Assembly (NCBI RefSeq): GCF_000063445.1
Contig: NC_009464.1
Span: 3,100,001 to 3,164,000 of the forward strand
Source of the DNA: Methanocella arvoryzae MRE50
GTDB taxonomy: Archaea; Halobacteriota; Methanocellia; Methanocellales; Methanocellaceae
Length of the DNA: 64,000 bases
Direction of reading: 5' to 3'
Part shown: in pieces, positions 27,187-36,544 of the stretch
Layout: each line of letters begins with the position of its first letter
How positions within the stretch are numbered: the stretch's first letter is position 1
Translations under genes and position numbers: made by a program
Notes under the pieces: model-generated
Databases searched by the model: none
The model's input: only the letters and a program-made list of their open reading frames with translations
Told to the model about the DNA's origin: nothing

Positions 27187-29057
27187 GGCTGCTGGCGCGG
27201 GCCAGGCGGACTCCCGTCTGACCGGCCAGCCGCCGCCTTTTCCGCTGCCGGCATCCATATTAAGATCTTTGTTCCCTTCGTGTGGTCTCCCGGTACCCGG
27301 TTCGTGATCTCGACTTTTCCGCCGAACCGCTCGACGAGCATTTTTACGATGTAGAGGCCCAGGCCTTTGCCGTGCCCTGTTTTGGTGCCCCGTTCCAGCC
27401 TGCGGAAGAGCCTGGGCTTCAATTCGTCAGGAATACCCTGGCCGTTATCTGCTATAGCTACTTCATAGCTTATTTTCCCGTCATCCATAATCTCCCGGAC
27501 ATCGATGTCAATCGTGACTTCTGTCCCCGAGTACTTGATCGAGTTGCCAATGATATTACTGAAGACTTCCTTCAGCAGCGGAGTACCTCTGGTGATCATC
27601 CCCGGCTTCGGGCGATAGTTGATGATCACGGTCTTGCCCTGCGGCCGGGGAGATTCCGCGATGGATCGCCTGATCATGTCGTCGATGTCTACGTTATCCA
27701 GATGCAGTTCTCCCGATGTGAATTCCTGGATCTTCCTCACGTTTTCTATGATACCTGCGCTCCCTTTGATCGAGGCGATCGCTCTCCTGATCAGGGTTTG
27801 ATCATCCGGGGAGAGTCTATTATTTAGCTCAACCAGCTCGAGACTGGTCAGCGCTGTCTGGTTGAGGTTATTGATGTCGTGCCCGAGAATGTCGACGTAC
27901 AGCTCTGCCCTGTTCTTTTCTTCCTCCGCCTGGTCTCTGGCAGATACAATCTTTTGCTGGCTTTCCCGGATATCGCCTGCCATCTGGTCGAAGGACCGTG
28001 CCAGATCGCCTACCTCATCCTGCCTGTCCAGGGGCAGGTCCTTCCGGTAGTCGCCATACGGCATATTGCGGGTGGCACGAGTCATGTGCAGCAAGGGATT
28101 AACGATGTTGGCGCTACTCACCCAGGCTATGGCAATCACGATGAGTACCATGATCGAGGTGAAGACCGCAAACCACCTGGTAGCCTGGTTAATCGGCTCG
28201 TAGGCTATGTCCGAGGGCAACGACACGATCACTCCCCATCCATATCTGGGAATCGGTGAATACGAGGCAAGCTTGTGGATGTTTTCCTCGTAGCTGAACT
28301 GCTCGACGCTCCCCTCTTTATTCATTAAAACCTGCGGAACTCCTGCATAGCCGGACATGTTCTGCATGACGTCCATATACGACCGGTTGGTGTGGATCAT
28401 CACGTTGCCTGTCCGGTTTACCAGGTAAATGTACCGGCTGCCCGTGATGTTGGGGTTGAGGATATAGTTGGAGTAATAATAAAGGTCAAGCGATCCGACC
28501 ATCACTCCGATACTGGTCTCATTTCGCATGATCGGGGCGCTTACAAAAACCGTGGGCTGCCCTCCGATCGGACTGACAACTGCATCGCTGACGTATCCGC
28601 TTTTATTCGCCAGGACCGAGCTTACCCACGGCTTATCCGAGTCGTCTCTCCCGGCGACGTCGTAGGGGTACGATATGATCACAGTGCCTGAGGCGTCGGT
28701 CACGTAAACGTTATAGAATATGCCTGCGTCCTGGACTTGCCGGACTTCGTCAGTCAAGAAGGCTCTGTCACCGGTCTCGACAGCTTCGGAAATCGACGAC
28801 CTGGAAGCATGGCTTTCGATGAAGAGCAAAGCAGAGTCCACGAAGTGGCCGGAAAACGAAGCTACGGTCTTCGCCTGATCCAGGGTATCTTCCCAGATAT
28901 TTTGCCGTATTATGTCCCTGTAATAAATCGTGCTGATGGTGCCTACCAGGATGATTGGTACTACCATTATAACGATCATTATGATGATGGCCTGAGTCCT
29001 GATAGACCTGTAACCCATGATCAACGTTTTAGCCGCGAGCCTGATATTCGTTGACAC
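27183..29057 (-). CDS. membrane sensor histidine kinase, double-Cache type
   Basis: Product of 624 residues. An N-terminal helix (IIIMIVIMVVPIILVGTIS) is followed by a dCache extracellular domain (about 40-285, with YVTDASGTVIISYP and GWGVIVSLPSDIAYE), a second helix, and a HAMP domain (NPLLHMTRATRNMPYGDYR). The dimerisation helix carries the likely phosphoacceptor in DILGHDINNLNQ. The HATPase domain has SNIIGNSIKYSG and IADNGQGIPDE, with GKGLGLYIVK. The phosphoacceptor region differs from the HisKA_2 pair in this window and fits a methanogen subfamily. No regulator gene adjoins. Confidence 0.9.
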   Translation of the reverse strand: MSTNIRLAAKTLIMGYRSIRTQAIIIMIVIMVVPIILVGTISTIYYRDIIRQNIWEDTLDQAKTVASFSGHFVDSALLFIESHASRSSISEAVETGDRAFLTDEVRQVQDAGIFYNVYVTDASGTVIISYPYDVAGRDDSDKPWVSSVLANKSGYVSDAVVSPIGGQPTVFVSAPIMRNETSIGVMVGSLDLYYYSNYILNPNITGSRYIYLVNRTGNVMIHTNRSYMDVMQNMSGYAGVPQVLMNKEGSVEQFSYEENIHKLASYSPIPRYGWGVIVSLPSDIAYEPINQATRWFAVFTSIMVLIVIAIAWVSSANIVNPLLHMTRATRNMPYGDYRKDLPLDRQDEVGDLARSFDQMAGDIRESQQKIVSARDQAEEEKNRAELYVDILGHDINNLNQTALTSLELVELNNRLSPDDQTLIRRAIASIKGSAGIIENVRKIQEFTSGELHLDNVDIDDMIRRSIAESPRPQGKTVIINYRPKPGMITRGTPLLKEVFSNIIGNSIKYSGTEVTIDIDVREIMDDGKISYEVAIADNGQGIPDELKPRLFRRLERGTKTGHGKGLGLYIVKMLVERFGGKVEITNRVPGDHTKGTKILIWMPAAEKAAAGRSDGSPPGPRQQP

Positions 29058-29143
29058 CGGTTATTGCAACTCATGAACGATGCTGTCTTAATAGCTATTG
29101 AGTAGTTTTATAGTGTTAGAGTGTAATCCCTATACGATTTACT

Positions 29144-29506
29144 ATGGTAGAGGATATCATAATCGTCAGCACTCCCTACGTGCCCGGCTATAAGATCACG
29201 AAAACTTATGGCTTCACCTGGGGACTGATTGTCAGAAGCAGAGGCATCGGCGGCAACATTATCGCAAGTCTCAGAACGATTTTCGGCGGGGAGATCCACG
29301 AATACACCGAACTGCTTAACCAGTCCAGGCAGTACGCGCTGGACCGCATGAAACAGCACGCCCGGGAGATGGGCGCAAACGCAGTCGTCAGCGTCGGCTT
29401 CGACTCATCCGATATCGGCCAGAACATGTCTGAAGTCCTGGCCTTCGGAACTGCGGTCACGGTAGAGCCGGAAACTGCTGCCTCAAGCCCGGTAAGGCTT
29501 GGATAA
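29144..29506 (+). CDS. YbjQ/UPF0145 family protein
   Basis: Product of 120 residues of the YbjQ family (heavy-metal-binding-like domain, pentameric in solved members). Family hallmarks are GLIVRSRGIGGNI, the segment EYTELLNQSRQYALDRM, and GANAVVSVGFDSSDIG. Biochemical role unknown. TTTTATAG about 30 bases before the ATG suggests a near-leaderless transcript. A pyrimidine-rich run (TTCTTTCTTTTCTTATTC, 29557-29574) after the gene may be the terminator. Confidence 0.85.
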   Translation: MVEDIIIVSTPYVPGYKITKTYGFTWGLIVRSRGIGGNIIASLRTIFGGEIHEYTELLNQSRQYALDRMKQHAREMGANAVVSVGFDSSDIGQNMSEVLAFGTAVTVEPETAASSPVRLG

Positions 29507-29573
29507 CCAGCCCCGGAGCGCATGATCGGCCCGGCAGACAGTATTCTGGCCAGGCCTTCTTTCTTTTCTTATT

Positions 29574-30845
29574 CTACATGAACAGGCCCGGGAAAATGCT
29601 CGTCGCAATCATGGCCAGCGTCAGCAGGGTCATGGCTATAGTAAGTCCCCAGGAAATATAGTTGTAGATTTTGCCATTGGTGTAGCTGCCCATCAGCTTC
29701 TTATTGTTGATCAGGAGCAGCATGAACACCAGGATCACGGGGAGCAGGATGCCGTTGAGCACCTGGGACATCACCATGATCTCGATGAGGGGGATGCCCG
29801 GTATGAGAATGATCGCCGCCCCGATGACGATGAGCATCGTATACAATGTGTAGAACTGCGGGGCATCCTTGAACTTCTTATCGATGCCAGAGTCCCAGCC
29901 CATGCCTTCGCAGATCGTGTACGCTGTGGCGAGAGGCAGGATGGAGGCGGCGAGGATCGACGCGTTGAAGAGGCCGAAGGCAAACAGCCAGCTGCTGTAC
30001 TGCCCGGCCAGCGGTACCAGGGCCAGCGCGGCTTCCGCAGCGGATTCGACGGATATGCCGCTGGGGTATATTGTCGCTGCACAGGTGACGATGATGAAGA
30101 ACGCGACGATGTCGGTGACCAGGCAGCCGATGATGACGTCCAGCTTCGTGTACCTGTACTCCGATATCTTGATGCCTTTATCCACTATGGAAGACTGGAT
30201 GTAAAACTGCATCCAGGGGGCGATCGTAGCGCCTACCAGACCGATTACCATAGCGAGATACCCGGGGTTGAAGCTTACTGTGGGCACTACCGTGCTCGCA
30301 GCCACGTACCCCCAGTCCGGGTTGGCCAGCAGGCCGGAAATGGCATAGGTGAGGTAGAACGCGCTGGCTATGAGGAAGATCTTTTCTACCATACTATATG
30401 TGCCCTTGACCACCAGTATCCAGACCAGCGCTGCAGCAATGGGTACTGAGATGTACTTGGTGACGTGGAAGACCTCCATGCTTGCTGCCACACCTGCAAA
30501 CTCGGCCATGGTGTTGCCCAGGTTGGCCACGAGCAGCACCAGTGTCAGCAGTACCGTCAGTTTCAGGCCGAAGTTCTCCCGTATCAGGTCGGAGAGCCCT
30601 TTACCGGTGACTACTCCCATACGGGCCGACATCTCCTGTACGATGACCAGCACTATGGCGATAGGTATGAGCGTCCAGAGCAGACTGTAGCCGAAGTGGG
30701 CGCCCGCCAGCGTATACGTGGTGATCCCGCCCGCATCGTTGTCCACGCTGGCGGTGATGATGCCCGGCCCGATCACCGCGAGAAACAGCGCTATCTGCTT
30801 GAAGTTGATCCCGGAGAACAGGGCCGTCTTCCTTTCCACGCTCAT
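29574..30845 (-). CDS. Nramp-family divalent metal transporter with altered metal site
   Basis: Product of 423 residues with 11 predicted membrane helices and the Nramp fold. The first-helix motif DPGN reads D-A-G-G (D37 in SVDNDAGGI), and the sixth-helix MPHN region reads APWMQFYIQSS, so the usual metal-ligand methionine is alanine (A209). In characterised Nramps that methionine disfavours Mg2+ and Ca2+, so this carrier may move Mg2+ as well as or instead of Mn2+. It is the last gene of the Lrp-MgtE_N/CBS-Nramp operon, joined by an ATGA overlap. Confidence 0.9.
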   Translation of the reverse strand: MSVERKTALFSGINFKQIALFLAVIGPGIITASVDNDAGGITTYTLAGAHFGYSLLWTLIPIAIVLVIVQEMSARMGVVTGKGLSDLIRENFGLKLTVLLTLVLLVANLGNTMAEFAGVAASMEVFHVTKYISVPIAAALVWILVVKGTYSMVEKIFLIASAFYLTYAISGLLANPDWGYVAASTVVPTVSFNPGYLAMVIGLVGATIAPWMQFYIQSSIVDKGIKISEYRYTKLDVIIGCLVTDIVAFFIIVTCAATIYPSGISVESAAEAALALVPLAGQYSSWLFAFGLFNASILAASILPLATAYTICEGMGWDSGIDKKFKDAPQFYTLYTMLIVIGAAIILIPGIPLIEIMVMSQVLNGILLPVILVFMLLLINNKKLMGSYTNGKIYNYISWGLTIAMTLLTLAMIATSIFPGLFM

Positions 30846-32209
30846 GGTCCATGGCCCCTGTGCACCTTGCGAATCATCCGGTAGTTCTGCGGCAGCTGCT
30901 TTCTCAGATCCTCGGGCAGCACGTCCTCGAGGGCGTCATCGAAGGTCACGACGCCCAGCATAACACCCTCATTATCCGTGACCGGGATGGCCAGCAGATC
31001 GTACTTGGAAAGCAGGTTGGCGACCTCATCTCCCGTGGTATCCGGCAGCACTCGCAGGATCTCCGACTTCATGACTTCCGAGACACACTGCTCGGGCTTC
31101 GACAGCAGCAGATCTCTCAGAGAGAGGACTCCGGTCAGGCGCTCTTTGTCGTCTAGCACGTAGACGTAGTAGATCATGTCAACTTCGCTGCCCAGTTCCC
31201 GCAGCCTGTCGAAAGCGTCAGCCACCCTGCTCTTGATCGGGATGCTGATGAACTCGTTGGTCATCAGGCCACCTGCAGATCGGTGGCTGTACCGCAGCAG
31301 TTCCTTGACATCGCTGGCTTCTTCCTCATCCATCAGCTTGAGCACTTCGCAGGCCTTTTCCCGGGGCATCATGTGAATGACATCCGCGGCGTCGTCTGGG
31401 TTCATGTTCTCCAGAATGTCCGCCACGTCATCGCTGTCCATGTGCTTGACGATCTTGGCCTGGACGTCGGGCTCGACTTCTTCCAGCGTCTCCGCTGCCT
31501 TCTCGTCTCCCAGCGACTCGAGGATGAGCAACTGCTCTTTCCGGTCCAGCTCTTCGATAATGTCGGCAATGTCTGCGGGGTGCAGATCGCCGATCTTCTT
31601 CCGTGGGATCTTCAGGTGGATGCGCCGCAGCCCGGGGTCGAGCGGATCGATGTACGACCAGGCGATGAGGTTGTCCGGCATCCCTGTCAGCAGCCTCCCG
31701 GAAACCCAGCCTAAGCCAAGCCGGCGCAGGATGCCTTTGAAGCCGACGTCCACCCCGACCACGCAGAGCTTATCCTTGACTCTGGTCAGGAGCACGTCGT
31801 TTACCCTCACCACTTTCAGCCCGTCGATATCCACGATCTGCTTGTCGAGGATCGTTTCCACTATCAGCATCTCGTGCTCCGACAGCTTTCCCGGCGGTAT
31901 TTCTTCCCGGGGGATTTTGAGCCTGAAGGAGCCGTCGAAGGAGGCCACAGAAGCCATAGGTACCGTTATACTGTCTCTCAGGATGTTCGACATATAGACG
32001 ATACGCGATACTTCCAGCAGCGACTCGCCGGGGGTGATGGCAAAGTCCTTGATCCGGCCAAGTACCCGGCCTTCGCTATCTATCACCTTCTGCCCCTGGA
32101 ACGTGCTAAAATACGCTACGTTCTCGATGCTCTGCCCTTCCGGGCCCCTGAAGGCCGCTGAGGCGGGCAGGCTGCTGATAATGCTGGAAACGCTCTTCGA
32201 CAGGCTCAT
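30842..32209 (-). CDS. cytosolic PRC-barrel/MgtE_N/CBS protein, no membrane domain
   Basis: Product of 455 residues. Order: two PRC-barrel-like segments (about 37-100, QGQKVIDSEGRVLGRIKDF; about 117-170, LDKQIVDIDGLKVV), MgtE_N helical repeats (about 215-315, HPADIADIIEELDR, NPDDAADVIHMMP), and a CBS pair (about 320-440, MTNEFISIPIKSRVADAF). In MgtE channels the N and CBS domains sense Mg2+ and gate the pore; here the pore is absent. The start at 32209 is chosen because the frame upstream overlaps the regulator gene. Likely sensor or regulator of the downstream Nramp. Confidence 0.87.
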   Translation of the reverse strand: MSLSKSVSSIISSLPASAAFRGPEGQSIENVAYFSTFQGQKVIDSEGRVLGRIKDFAITPGESLLEVSRIVYMSNILRDSITVPMASVASFDGSFRLKIPREEIPPGKLSEHEMLIVETILDKQIVDIDGLKVVRVNDVLLTRVKDKLCVVGVDVGFKGILRRLGLGWVSGRLLTGMPDNLIAWSYIDPLDPGLRRIHLKIPRKKIGDLHPADIADIIEELDRKEQLLILESLGDEKAAETLEEVEPDVQAKIVKHMDSDDVADILENMNPDDAADVIHMMPREKACEVLKLMDEEEASDVKELLRYSHRSAGGLMTNEFISIPIKSRVADAFDRLRELGSEVDMIYYVYVLDDKERLTGVLSLRDLLLSKPEQCVSEVMKSEILRVLPDTTGDEVANLLSKYDLLAIPVTDNEGVMLGVVTFDDALEDVLPEDLRKQLPQNYRMIRKVHRGHGP

Positions 32210-32238
32210 CTTAACCGCTCCTGTAGTTGTGGGACCTC

Positions 32239-32697
32239 CTAAATCGGAGGCGCATCTTCCTTGACCCGCTCGACGACGACGATCTCCATCAGGTCTTCGA
32301 TGCCGCTGATGGCCCTGATCTGGTCGTTTATGAACCGGTTCAGCTCCTCGAGGCTTTTCGCCCACACCTTTATGTACAGGTCGTACTCCCCCAGCACGCT
32401 GTAGACCTCCGACACTTCCGGCAGCGCGGACAGCGCCGTCTTAGCCTCGTCGTGCATCTCGGTGGCTGTCTGCACCAGTATGATCGCTGTGACCGTGTAG
32501 CCGGTCGCGGCGGGATTGGCGAGGACAGTAAACCTGTCGATTACGCCCCGCTCCCTCATCCGCTTCAGCCTGTGCTGGATAGTAGCGTCAGAGATGCCGG
32601 TTTTCCGGGACATCTCCAGGTAGCTCATGCGGGCGTTTTCCCGCAGAAGCCGGAGTATGGTGGAGTCGACCTCATCTATCTCTGGACTATCGTTCAT
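32239..32697 (-). CDS. Lrp/AsnC family transcriptional regulator
   Basis: Product of 152 residues from the ATG at 32697. The N-terminal HTH (DEVDSTILRLLRENARMSYLEMSRKTGISDATIQHRL) is followed by an AsnC ligand-binding domain (EVSEVYSVLGEYDLYIKVWAK). It starts the metal operon, with 29 bases to the MgtE_N gene. The frame is open 26 codons upstream, but that part covers the promoter and palindrome. It may regulate its own operon. Confidence 0.9.
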   Translation of the reverse strand: MNDSPEIDEVDSTILRLLRENARMSYLEMSRKTGISDATIQHRLKRMRERGVIDRFTVLANPAATGYTVTAIILVQTATEMHDEAKTALSALPEVSEVYSVLGEYDLYIKVWAKSLEELNRFINDQIRAISGIEDLMEIVVVERVKEDAPPI

Positions 32698-32726
32698 GAG
32701 TAGTGTAGTACTCCTATGACTCAATG

Positions 32727-32756
32727 TTGGTAAATTACCAATAAAAGTATAAAAAA
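32727..32756 (-). promoter_or_regulatory. operator palindrome and TATA region of the metal operon
   Basis: TTGGTAAATTACCAA (32727-32741) is an inverted repeat with 7-bp arms and one central base. Immediately next to it, on the minus strand, is the AT-rich CAAATTTTTTATACTTTTAT, which includes a TATA-like box. The palindrome falls downstream of the TATA box, across the expected transcript start and before the ATG at 32697. This placement fits a repressor site. Confidence 0.6.
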
Positions 32757-32826
32757 TTTGTGTTTTTACCATCATTTCGTAGTAATAACAAGAAATATAC
32801 CATAACTGGATAAGTATCCTCCAGGT

Positions 32827-35457
32827 CTACCGGCCTCGGAGATTAACGTGTCTCGTAACCCATTTCCTGATCTCTAAAACTACAACTGCTATCGGCGCTA
32901 TGAGGAGCACGACCGCCCAGTCTCCTGTCGAGAGGGGGACTGTGTAGAAGATCGCCTGCAGGGGTGGCAGGTATATCATCGCCAGGAGCAGCAGGATGGA
33001 TATTCCTACCGCTGCCAGAAGATGCCTGTTCGAGAACAGTCCTCTGATAACCGATCTGGTCTCTGACCTGCAGTTGAACGCATTGCAGATATGCAGGGCG
33101 ACCAGCGTTGTGAAAGCCATGGTGCGGGCGTATTCGATACCCTGGCCGAGGGCTGTGTAGAACACGCTTAGCGAGCAGATGCTCATGATCAGCCCGATCA
33201 AGGCCATGTCGAAGATTGTAATCCTGTTGATAATTGGCTCTCCGGTCCTTCTCGGGGGTCTGCGCATGATGTCGCGCTCCGGGGCGTCTACACTCAGAGC
33301 GAGTGCCGGCAGTCCGTCGGTGATCAGGTTGAGCCAGAGGATCTGGGTGGCCAGCAGAGGAAGGGGCAGGCCCAGCAACAGCCCGAACATGATGGTCGCT
33401 ACCTCGCCCACGTTGCTGGTGAACAGGTACTTGACAAATTTGCGGATGTTATCGTAGATCACCCGTCCGCCATAGATCGCTTCTACAATCGTGGAAAAGT
33501 TATCGTCCTGCAGGACGATGTCGGAAGCTTCCTTGGCCACTTCCGTGCCTGTGGCGCCCATCGCTATGCCCACGTCTGCCAGTTTCAGCGCCGGGGAGTC
33601 GTTCACGCCGTCGCCGGTTACCGCCACGACCTTGCCATTCGACTGCAGTGCTCTTACTACCCGGATCTTCTGTTCCGGCACCACTCTTGCGTAGACAGCT
33701 ACCCGGTCCGCCTTCGCCTTCAGGACATCCTCGGGAGTCAGATCCAGCTCGGCACCCGTCATCACCTCATCGCCCGGGTGAAAAAGGTCCAGCTCTTTAG
33801 CGACTGCGACTGCCGTAAGCTCCTGATCGCCCGTTATCATCACGATGTCTATGCCGGCATCCTTGCACGTCTGGATAGCTTCTCTGACGTTGTCCCGGAT
33901 CGGGTCTTCGAATCCTGTCAGGCCAGCGAACGTCAGATCGTGAGTCAGCGACCACACATCGCTAATATCCTCCTGCGACAGGTCTCGGTAAGCGAAGGCG
34001 AGCACCCTCATGCCACGTGATGATAGGCGATCGTTCGCATATCTCACTCTCTCCCGGTCTTCCTCTCTCAAGGTGCTCTCCCTGCCCGAGGAGAGCTTTT
34101 TTGTGCACTTCTCCAGCACCGCCAGCGGCGCTCCCTTCACGTACAGCCTCGGGGCCTCATGGCTTCCGGCTACGACTATCATCATCTTGATCGACGGCCG
34201 GAAGGGTATGCCTGAAAGACGGGGATATGCCCGATCGTAGCCGGCCTTGTCGAAGCCGAGCCGGTTCAGGAAATCGTACAGGGCTATGTCTAACTGGTTG
34301 CCATGATAGCGGGTAACCTGGTTCCATTTTTCTTCTATAGCATCGTTGCATACGCCGGCCACTTCAAACATCATACGAAGGTCCGGGTCATCCGTATGCT
34401 CTATGGAATACGCCTCACGGTCTCTGTCGAAAGTGTATACTGTCCTCACCCGTGACTCGTTCTTCGTCAGGGTGCCCGTTTTATCCGTGCAGATGACATC
34501 CGTGCTGCCCAGCGCTTCCACGATGGGCAGCGATCGTACGATAGCTTTATGGTTGGCCATGCGGCGTGCCCCCGTGGCGAGAGCGATGGTTATTGTGGCT
34601 GCCAGGCCTTCGGGAACTGTCGCAACTGCCAGGCTGACTGCAGCGAGGAGCATTTCGAGAGGCGGCTGTGCCCTGATGATTCCGGTGAGGAAGACAAAGG
34701 CAGAAACAATGACGACACTGATGCCGAATATTCTTCCCAGCCGGTCCAGCGCTCTCTCGAGAGGCATTTTGGGCTTCTTCGCCCCTCCCGCCATCGCCGA
34801 GATCCTGCCTATCTCCGTCTGCGCTCCGGTGGCTACCACTACAGCGGCACACTCCCCGTCCAGCACATTCGTGCCCATGTAGAGCATGTTAGCCCGGTCT
34901 GTCACCGGGGTGTTCTCCGGCAGGACCATCTCCTGTTTACTGCGGGGCACCGATTCCCCGGTCAGCATCGACTCATCGACCGACAGGCCGTCGGATGCGA
35001 TGATCCGGGCATCTGCCGGCAGCCGATCACCTGCCTTGATCATGATCACGTCGCCGGGCACGAGGTCAGCGGTGTCCACGTCACCGACTTTACCATCCCG
35101 CATTGCGTGCGCTTCCGACCTGTACAGCCGCTTCAGCGCATTGATCGATCGCCGGGCTTGTAGCGCCTGAAAAACTCCTATCGTAGTATTTAAGAGGACG
35201 ATAATGACAATGACGACGGCATCGTGGAAATTACCGACGGCCAGCGCTATGATGCTGGCGATCACCGGGATAATGACAATGTAGTTACTGAACTGGGCGG
35301 CTATAATGGCTGGCAGCCCGGGGCCGGAATCGACTGATATCTCGTTCTTACCGTAGCGCAGCAGTCTCTCTGCAGCTTCCCGGGAAGTCAGCCCTGTCTG
35401 CGAAGTGTTCATGCTGGTAAGCACTTCGTCTAACGGACGATCATGCCACCCGCTCAC
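32827..35457 (-). CDS. P2-type cation-transporting ATPase (Ca2+ ATPase-like)
   Basis: Complete P-type ATPase of 876 residues. The actuator motif is MLTGESVPRSK, M4 has VATVPEGLAATITIAL, the phosphorylation site is ICTDKTGTLTKNES, and the hinge is VTGDGVNDSPALKLADVGIAMG. The C-terminal six helices include NLITDGLPALALSVDAPERDIM. The PEGL sequence and the M6 NxxTD element place it among P2A/P2-like pumps for Ca2+ or Mn2+, though specificity is inferred. The start is GTG, ten bases after the SWIM gene stop, so the two are co-transcribed. Confidence 0.92.
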   Translation of the reverse strand: MSGWHDRPLDEVLTSMNTSQTGLTSREAAERLLRYGKNEISVDSGPGLPAIIAAQFSNYIVIIPVIASIIALAVGNFHDAVVIVIIVLLNTTIGVFQALQARRSINALKRLYRSEAHAMRDGKVGDVDTADLVPGDVIMIKAGDRLPADARIIASDGLSVDESMLTGESVPRSKQEMVLPENTPVTDRANMLYMGTNVLDGECAAVVVATGAQTEIGRISAMAGGAKKPKMPLERALDRLGRIFGISVVIVSAFVFLTGIIRAQPPLEMLLAAVSLAVATVPEGLAATITIALATGARRMANHKAIVRSLPIVEALGSTDVICTDKTGTLTKNESRVRTVYTFDRDREAYSIEHTDDPDLRMMFEVAGVCNDAIEEKWNQVTRYHGNQLDIALYDFLNRLGFDKAGYDRAYPRLSGIPFRPSIKMMIVVAGSHEAPRLYVKGAPLAVLEKCTKKLSSGRESTLREEDRERVRYANDRLSSRGMRVLAFAYRDLSQEDISDVWSLTHDLTFAGLTGFEDPIRDNVREAIQTCKDAGIDIVMITGDQELTAVAVAKELDLFHPGDEVMTGAELDLTPEDVLKAKADRVAVYARVVPEQKIRVVRALQSNGKVVAVTGDGVNDSPALKLADVGIAMGATGTEVAKEASDIVLQDDNFSTIVEAIYGGRVIYDNIRKFVKYLFTSNVGEVATIMFGLLLGLPLPLLATQILWLNLITDGLPALALSVDAPERDIMRRPPRRTGEPIINRITIFDMALIGLIMSICSLSVFYTALGQGIEYARTMAFTTLVALHICNAFNCRSETRSVIRGLFSNRHLLAAVGISILLLLAMIYLPPLQAIFYTVPLSTGDWAVVLLIAPIAVVVLEIRKWVTRHVNLRGR

Positions 35458-35467
35458 AGGTGATCCC

Positions 35468-36475
35468 TCAGCGGAAAGCGTTTCTGCGAAGCTCGGACCT
35501 CAGGATGTTCAGCCTTCCAATGCGCTCGTCGATGTACTCGTGCTCCTCCGAGTACTTCGGGCTGGTGGATATGAAGCTGCGCTTAAAATCAGAGATCTTC
35601 AGCTCAACTGCGTCGATCATATACTTGTTCTGGCCCAGCCGCACCGGGTAATCAGCCAAAAACTTCAGAACGTCGCTTTCCAGCCCCCACTCTGCGTCCA
35701 TATACCAGTCCAGGGCTCTGGTCAGGTGAATCCGCAACTTCCCCTCGTCTTTAATCACGGAGAGCAGGCTGCCATACATGTCCATGGCCGCCCCGAAAAA
35801 GTTGGCCATCAGTGCGTCAGCATCGTCCAGGCGGGTATAGTTAGCGACGATCGCATCGATGACCGGCTCTATCAATGCAAGGGCTGTATCAGTTTTCTTC
35901 TCCCTCGCGAGGTCCGAGGCGTATTCCCGGAAAATGTCCAGCTTCTTCACGATCTCCCGGACGTTGAGGTAGTCTACGTACTCCTCGGAAAAGATGGCGG
36001 CGACTTCCCGGCGGGTGAAGTCCGTAAGTTCTCCGGCAGACGTCAGGCGAAGGTTGATCACGTACATGACGTCGGGATCATAACGGATCATGTCCATGAC
36101 GATCTCGACGATCTGGCTCTTGTCCAGCCGGCTCAGAATCTCCTCGCTCTCCCCGAGGTCCGCGAAGGCCGAAGGCCGCTTCACCCAGGCGTACAGCACT
36201 GCCGCAATGTGCTTACAGTACCCAAAAGCATATGGACAGGTACACGACGCCACGATATTATCGTCTCTGACGTCGATACTGGTGTGGTAATTCTCAGGCT
36301 GGGTGCCATGGCACTCTGCCATAATACTGCTTCTGTATACAAAAGGCCGCTGCAGGCGACCCTCCTCGAAATATTCGATGCCCCGCTCCAGTATTTTGGG
36401 GCTGAAGAGCTTACTAATGTCCTGCTCCGTCAGCTTTCGAAGATCTGTCGAGCCTGTGGCTCCGGCCTGCTGCAT
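35468..36475 (-). CDS. SWIM zinc-finger protein
   Basis: Product of 335 residues. The SWIM finger lies at about 80-110 as CTCPYAFGYCKHIAAVLYAW (CxC...CxH). Ahead of it, FSPKILERGIEYFEEGRL is the usual N-terminal strand region of SWIM proteins. The C-terminal two thirds are helical with no known domain. SWIM fingers bind DNA or protein. It precedes the P-type ATPase by ten bases in an apparent operon, whose logic is not clear. A related but longer protein is at 60348. Confidence 0.82.
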   Translation of the reverse strand: MQQAGATGSTDLRKLTEQDISKLFSPKILERGIEYFEEGRLQRPFVYRSSIMAECHGTQPENYHTSIDVRDDNIVASCTCPYAFGYCKHIAAVLYAWVKRPSAFADLGESEEILSRLDKSQIVEIVMDMIRYDPDVMYVINLRLTSAGELTDFTRREVAAIFSEEYVDYLNVREIVKKLDIFREYASDLAREKKTDTALALIEPVIDAIVANYTRLDDADALMANFFGAAMDMYGSLLSVIKDEGKLRIHLTRALDWYMDAEWGLESDVLKFLADYPVRLGQNKYMIDAVELKISDFKRSFISTSPKYSEEHEYIDERIGRLNILRSELRRNAFR

Positions 36476-36544
36476 GTATAATAATTTATTACCGCATAAA
36501 TATATTATTAAGCCCGGATAAGCGGCATTTGCGGTCGCCGGGGC

